Assembly (NCBI GenBank): GCA_034437755.1
Contig: DAOTTV010000131.1
Coordinates: 1-16,247, forward strand
DNA: 16,247 nt
Direction of reading: 5' to 3'
DNA from: JAUZRW01 sp034437755
Lineage (GTDB): Bacteria > Chloroflexota > Anaerolineae > Aggregatilineales > Phototrophicaceae
The notes under the pieces are model-generated. The model was not told where the DNA came from, did no database searches, and was given only the letters and a program-made list of their open reading frames with translations. Within the stretch, counting starts at the first letter, position 1. Every line of letters begins with the position of its first letter. The position numbers and the translations under genes were made by a program. Shown here piece by piece: positions 13,468-16,247 of this stretch.

Positions 13468-14664
13468 TCAGACGAAGGCTTGCTCGCCGGTCAGGTCGCG
13501 CCCAACGATGAGCAGGTTAATCTCGTTGGTGCCTTCGTAGGTATAGATCACTTCGGCATCTGTCCACAGGCGTGCAATGTGGTTATCGATCAAGATACCG
13601 TTGCCGCCGAGCGTCTCGCGGGCGAGTTGCGTCACGTAGCGGGCTTTACGCGCATTGTTGTACTTCGCCATGCTCACTTGCCCTTCGGTCATCTGCCACT
13701 TGCTGATCAGTTCCGACAGGCGGAAGCACAGTGTTTGCATCAGCGTGACTTCAGTCGCCATCTCGACCAATTTCTGCTGGATCAGCTGGAAGCCGGCGAT
13801 CGGCTTGCCGAATTGCTCGCGTTCCTGCGCGTATTTCAGCGCATGTTCAAACGCGCCCGCCGCACAGCCTGCCGCTTCCCACGATACGCCATAGCGCCCG
13901 ATGCCGAGAACCTGCGCCATATGCTTGAAGCTACTGACATTCGCCAGGCGATTATCAGCCGGGACGCGCACATTGTCTAAAGTAATATCCGCATTGAGGA
14001 CGGAACGCTTGCCGATCTTGCCCTGCAAGTCAGTGATCGTCACGCCGGTGGTGGTCTGCGGGTCTTCGATCACGAAGCCGCCGAACTTGCCGTCTTCGTC
14101 CCGCGCCCAGATGATGAGAATATCGGAGATGCTCGCATTGCCGATCCAGCGCTTCGCCCCGTTGAGGACGTACTCATCCCCCTCGCGGCGGGCGGTGGTC
14201 TGGATGCCGACCGCGTTACTGCCGATGTCGGGTTCAGTCAAGCCGAACGCGCCGATTTTCTCCAGGCGCATCATCTCTGGCAACCAGCGATCTTTCTGTG
14301 CCTCACTGCCCAGCAAGCCAATCGACCCCACCGCAAGCCCGCTATGCACGCCATAGAAAGTCGCGATACTGCCATCTCCTTTGGCGAGTTCGTACATCAC
14401 CAGCCCCATCTCGACAAAATCGAGACCGGCGCCGCCATGCGTCGGGATCGGGCCGCCGATAATCCCTAGATCGCGCACTTTCATCGCCAGATCATGCGGG
14501 AATTCGGCTCTGTCCCAGTAGTCGTTAATCGTCGGCAGGACTTCTTCATTGACGAATGTCCGCACCCGATCGCGCGTGGCGCGTTGCTTTTCGGTCAGGC
14601 GGATGTCCATATCGTAGTAATCGACCCCGAGGTAATTACGAACGTCTTTTTCGATGCTAACCAT
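13468..14664 (-). CDS. Acyl-CoA dehydrogenase, glutaryl-CoA dehydrogenase subgroup
   Basis: FAD enzyme of 398 residues that oxidises an acyl-CoA to the 2,3-enoyl-CoA and passes electrons to ETF. Signatures are FGLTEPDIGSN (140-150), KRWIGN (171-176), REQFGKPI (282-289) and LGGNGI (352-357). The catalytic base is Glu377 in YEGTNEI, in the C-terminal place used by most acyl-CoA dehydrogenases. The stretch GRYGVSWEAAGCAAGAFEHA and LIQQKLVEMATEVTL are closest to glutaryl-CoA dehydrogenases and plant ACX4. However, the arginine that binds the free carboxylate of glutaryl-CoA (in the GYRSAMSVQ context) is replaced by Ala101 (GSIATFYGV), so a monocarboxylic short-chain substrate seems more likely. 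ATG 14664-14662 is chosen because GGAG lies ~11 nt upstream and the 12 preceding codons look non-coding. No other beta-oxidation gene adjoins. Confidence 0.9.
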   Translation of the reverse strand: MVSIEKDVRNYLGVDYYDMDIRLTEKQRATRDRVRTFVNEEVLPTINDYWDRAEFPHDLAMKVRDLGIIGGPIPTHGGAGLDFVEMGLVMYELAKGDGSIATFYGVHSGLAVGSIGLLGSEAQKDRWLPEMMRLEKIGAFGLTEPDIGSNAVGIQTTARREGDEYVLNGAKRWIGNASISDILIIWARDEDGKFGGFVIEDPQTTTGVTITDLQGKIGKRSVLNADITLDNVRVPADNRLANVSSFKHMAQVLGIGRYGVSWEAAGCAAGAFEHALKYAQEREQFGKPIAGFQLIQQKLVEMATEVTLMQTLCFRLSELISKWQMTEGQVSMAKYNNARKARYVTQLARETLGGNGILIDNHIARLWTDAEVIYTYEGTNEINLLIVGRDLTGEQAFV

Positions 14665-14774
14665 ATTGCTTCGTCTCCCGATAGAAATAATCGAATTCAT
14701 ATTTAATTTAATGTCACTCTAATTAAATAACGATTCGATTAATTTGACAAGGATTTTCTGTACGGACTGTCTAG

Positions 14775-14786
14775 ATTTGTACAAAT
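14775..14786. promoter_or_regulatory. Perfect 12-bp palindrome, possible operator
   Basis: ATTTGTACAAAT is perfectly self-complementary and lies about 110 bp upstream of the acyl-CoA dehydrogenase start and 258 bp upstream of the kinase start. TetR- or MarR-type regulators of fatty-acid genes often bind such palindromes, but no regulator is encoded nearby. Confidence 0.35.
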
Positions 14787-14993
14787 TGCATAGGCTTTCT
14801 AACACTCCTTACAAACCCATGTGAATTTTCATCTGTCTAGTAGTGGGTATTTGTCGTCGATGTTGCTACAATCTTGATGATATTTTGACAGGATTAACGT
14901 CGTAAAGCCCCACAAGCGCGGTACGATAGCATTAGAAACAGATTCACACCAATTTACAACCTAACAAACTCACACACACAAAAGAAACTCGTT

Positions 14994-14999
14994 TATAAT
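14994..14999 (+). promoter_or_regulatory. -10 box of the REC-histidine kinase gene
   Basis: TATAAT at 14994-14999 predicts a start near 15007 and a ~37-nt leader before ATG 15044. The -35 region (CA-repeat) is poor. Confidence 0.4.
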
Positions 15000-15043
15000 A
15001 TTACGTAGTGTGAAAGACAACATATGCGGCAAGGGACAAATAG

Positions 15044-16204
15044 ATGTTGGTGAAAAAGGGCACGAAGATAACCATGAAGGACATACAAGATACATCACGA
15101 TCTGTGATTTTGGTCGTCGATGATGAATACATGAACCGCGAATTGCTGACTGATTTCTTAGGCGATCAATACACAGTGGCGACCGCCGCCGGCGGCAAGG
15201 AAGCACTCGCCTATTTACAGGCGCATCACTGTGATCTGGTCTTGCTGGATATTAACATGCCCTTCATGAACGGCTTTGAAGTGCTGGAAGAACTGCGTAA
15301 GACCTATAGCACCCTACAACTACCCGTGATCGTCATCAGCGCGCTTGCCGAGCCGCACGATATTGTGCGCGGGCTAAAACTGGGCGCCAGCGATTACGTC
15401 GCCAAGCCGATCTCGCCGCTGGTAGTGCTGGCGCGTATCCACACGCAATTGCTCTTGAAGCGTTATGCCGACGAACGGCAGGAGTACATCGCCAAGCTCG
15501 AACAAGCCGAACGCCTCCGCACGCAATTGAGCCAGATTGCCTCGCATGATCTCAAGAATCCGCTGAATAATATGCGCCTCGCTTATACGCTCCTGCGCGA
15601 TACGCTCGGCGATGCCCACAAAGCACAGGCGATTGTCGAGACAGTGCGCGTGAACGTCGAAGCGATGCAACACGTCATTGATATGTTTCTCGATATTGTC
15701 GCCATCCAGACCGACCATATGACGCTCAAATTCCAGCCTTTTGCCGTGCGCGATGCCGTGATGAACGTGCTGACGCAGTACGAAGTCGCGGCGAACCGCA
15801 AGCAGATCATCATCACCTATGACCGCCTCAAGGGCTATGTCTATGGTGATCAAAAGCGCACAGTGCAAGTCCTCAGCAATCTCATCAGCAATGCGATCAA
15901 ATACAGCCCGCCCGCCACGACCGTTCACATCACCGTCGATGACCACAAGGGACAACAGCGCATACAGGTGATCGACCACGGGCCTGGCATTCCCCAGTCC
16001 GAGCGCGACCAACTCTTTCAGGAGTTTGCGCGCATCTCGACCCAGCCGACCGGCGGCGAGGATAGTATCGGTCTCGGCTTGTGGATTGTGAAACTGCTGG
16101 TCGAAAAGCAGAACGGCACCGTCGGCGCGGATTTCCCCGCTAGCGGCGGGTCGGTCTTCTGGATCACCTTGCCCAAAGCTGATCTGGTCACGACCCCTGA
16201 GTGA
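15044..16204 (+). CDS. Response-regulator/histidine-kinase hybrid (REC-HisKA-HATPase)
   Basis: 386-residue cytoplasmic signalling protein with no membrane segment. The N-terminal receiver domain (~20-140) has the acidic pair Asp26-Asp27, phospho-acceptor Asp69 (LLDINMP), Ser99 and Lys121 (AKPIS). A short coiled linker (~140-162) leads to the HisKA domain with His168 in SHDLKNPLNN. The HATPase domain has N-box NLISNAIKYSP (279-289), G1 DHGPGIP (311-317) and G2 GLGLWIV (343-349). The receiver comes first, so it is probably switched by an upstream kinase and relays to another regulator through its own His. ATG 15044 is chosen because AGGGA lies ~7 nt upstream; ATG 15074 is an alternative. It is transcribed away from the dehydrogenase and no partner gene is visible before the window ends. 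Confidence 0.93.
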   Translation: MLVKKGTKITMKDIQDTSRSVILVVDDEYMNRELLTDFLGDQYTVATAAGGKEALAYLQAHHCDLVLLDINMPFMNGFEVLEELRKTYSTLQLPVIVISALAEPHDIVRGLKLGASDYVAKPISPLVVLARIHTQLLLKRYADERQEYIAKLEQAERLRTQLSQIASHDLKNPLNNMRLAYTLLRDTLGDAHKAQAIVETVRVNVEAMQHVIDMFLDIVAIQTDHMTLKFQPFAVRDAVMNVLTQYEVAANRKQIIITYDRLKGYVYGDQKRTVQVLSNLISNAIKYSPPATTVHITVDDHKGQQRIQVIDHGPGIPQSERDQLFQEFARISTQPTGGEDSIGLGLWIVKLLVEKQNGTVGADFPASGGSVFWITLPKADLVTTPE

Positions 16205-16247
16205 GCCACTGCTGAACCGCGATCACCCCGCGCAGATTACGCACAAA

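Larger units (their letters stand above)
14665..15043. other. AT-rich divergent intergenic region
   Basis: About 380 nt between the divergent dehydrogenase and sensor-kinase genes. It contains the palindrome ATTTGTACAAAT (14775-14786), a loose inverted repeat AATTAA...TTAATT (about 14721-14744), and two plus-strand TTGACA boxes without good -10 partners. No RNA gene or ORF is supported. Confidence 0.5.

Noticed and set aside
16188..16247. Possible C-terminal end of a convergent minus-strand gene (ends FVRNLRGVIAVQQWLTQGS)
   Set aside because: Only 19 codons are visible and they overlap the kinase stop region; an open frame of this length is expected by chance, so it cannot be called.

Overview
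The window looks like an ordinary chromosomal stretch of a free-living, moderately GC-rich bacterium. My best guess is a member of the Chloroflexota (Anaerolineae-like). That rests on the gene mix: an F420-type nitroreductase fold protein, an orphan CpaF-like secretion ATPase, a small COG2229-like GTPase, a bacterial SLC12-type transporter, and dispersed CCCTCATCCCC repeats. No rRNA or other taxonomic marker is present, so this is inference. I see no tRNA, rRNA, CRISPR array, transposase or prophage.

Left part (1-3783). The minus strand carries the first ~596 codons of methionyl-tRNA synthetase (metG), which runs off the left edge. Its 240-nt upstream region is the most remarkable part of the window. 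A near-perfect sigma70-type promoter (TTGACA-N17-TATACT) starts a transcript at or next to the ATG of a 26-residue leader peptide carrying a Met-Met-Ala-Met run. It is followed by a 10-bp intrinsic terminator hairpin and by a mutually exclusive 9-bp antiterminator pairing. This is the architecture of a ribosome-mediated (trp/his-type) attenuator that senses charged Met-tRNA and controls metG. Divergent from it lies a CpaF/TadA-type secretion ATPase gene with a small operator-like inverted repeat over its -10 region.

Centre-left (3838-7537). A small secreted protein of unknown function follows on the minus strand. Next to it is a likely two-gene minus-strand operon of a DDN-type nitroreductase with a C-terminal membrane anchor and a TPR protein. 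After a 500-nt AT-rich, repeat-containing gap comes a small Ras-like GTPase with an altered G3 motif on the plus strand.

Centre-right (7546-12281). A FabH-like ketoacyl synthase III with an unusual Cys-His-His site lies on the minus strand. It is followed by a ~145-bp dispersed repeat. A plus-strand pair then encodes an SLC12/cation-chloride-cotransporter-family permease and a family 4 glycosyltransferase.

Right part (12282-16247). A secreted phospholipase A2-like protein with a good terminator is followed by the second copy of the dispersed repeat. Then come an acyl-CoA dehydrogenase of the glutaryl-CoA dehydrogenase subgroup (minus strand) and, divergent from it, a REC-HisKA-HATPase signalling protein.

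The genes do not form one pathway. The coherent units are metG with its leader, the nitroreductase-TPR pair and the transporter-glycosyltransferase pair.
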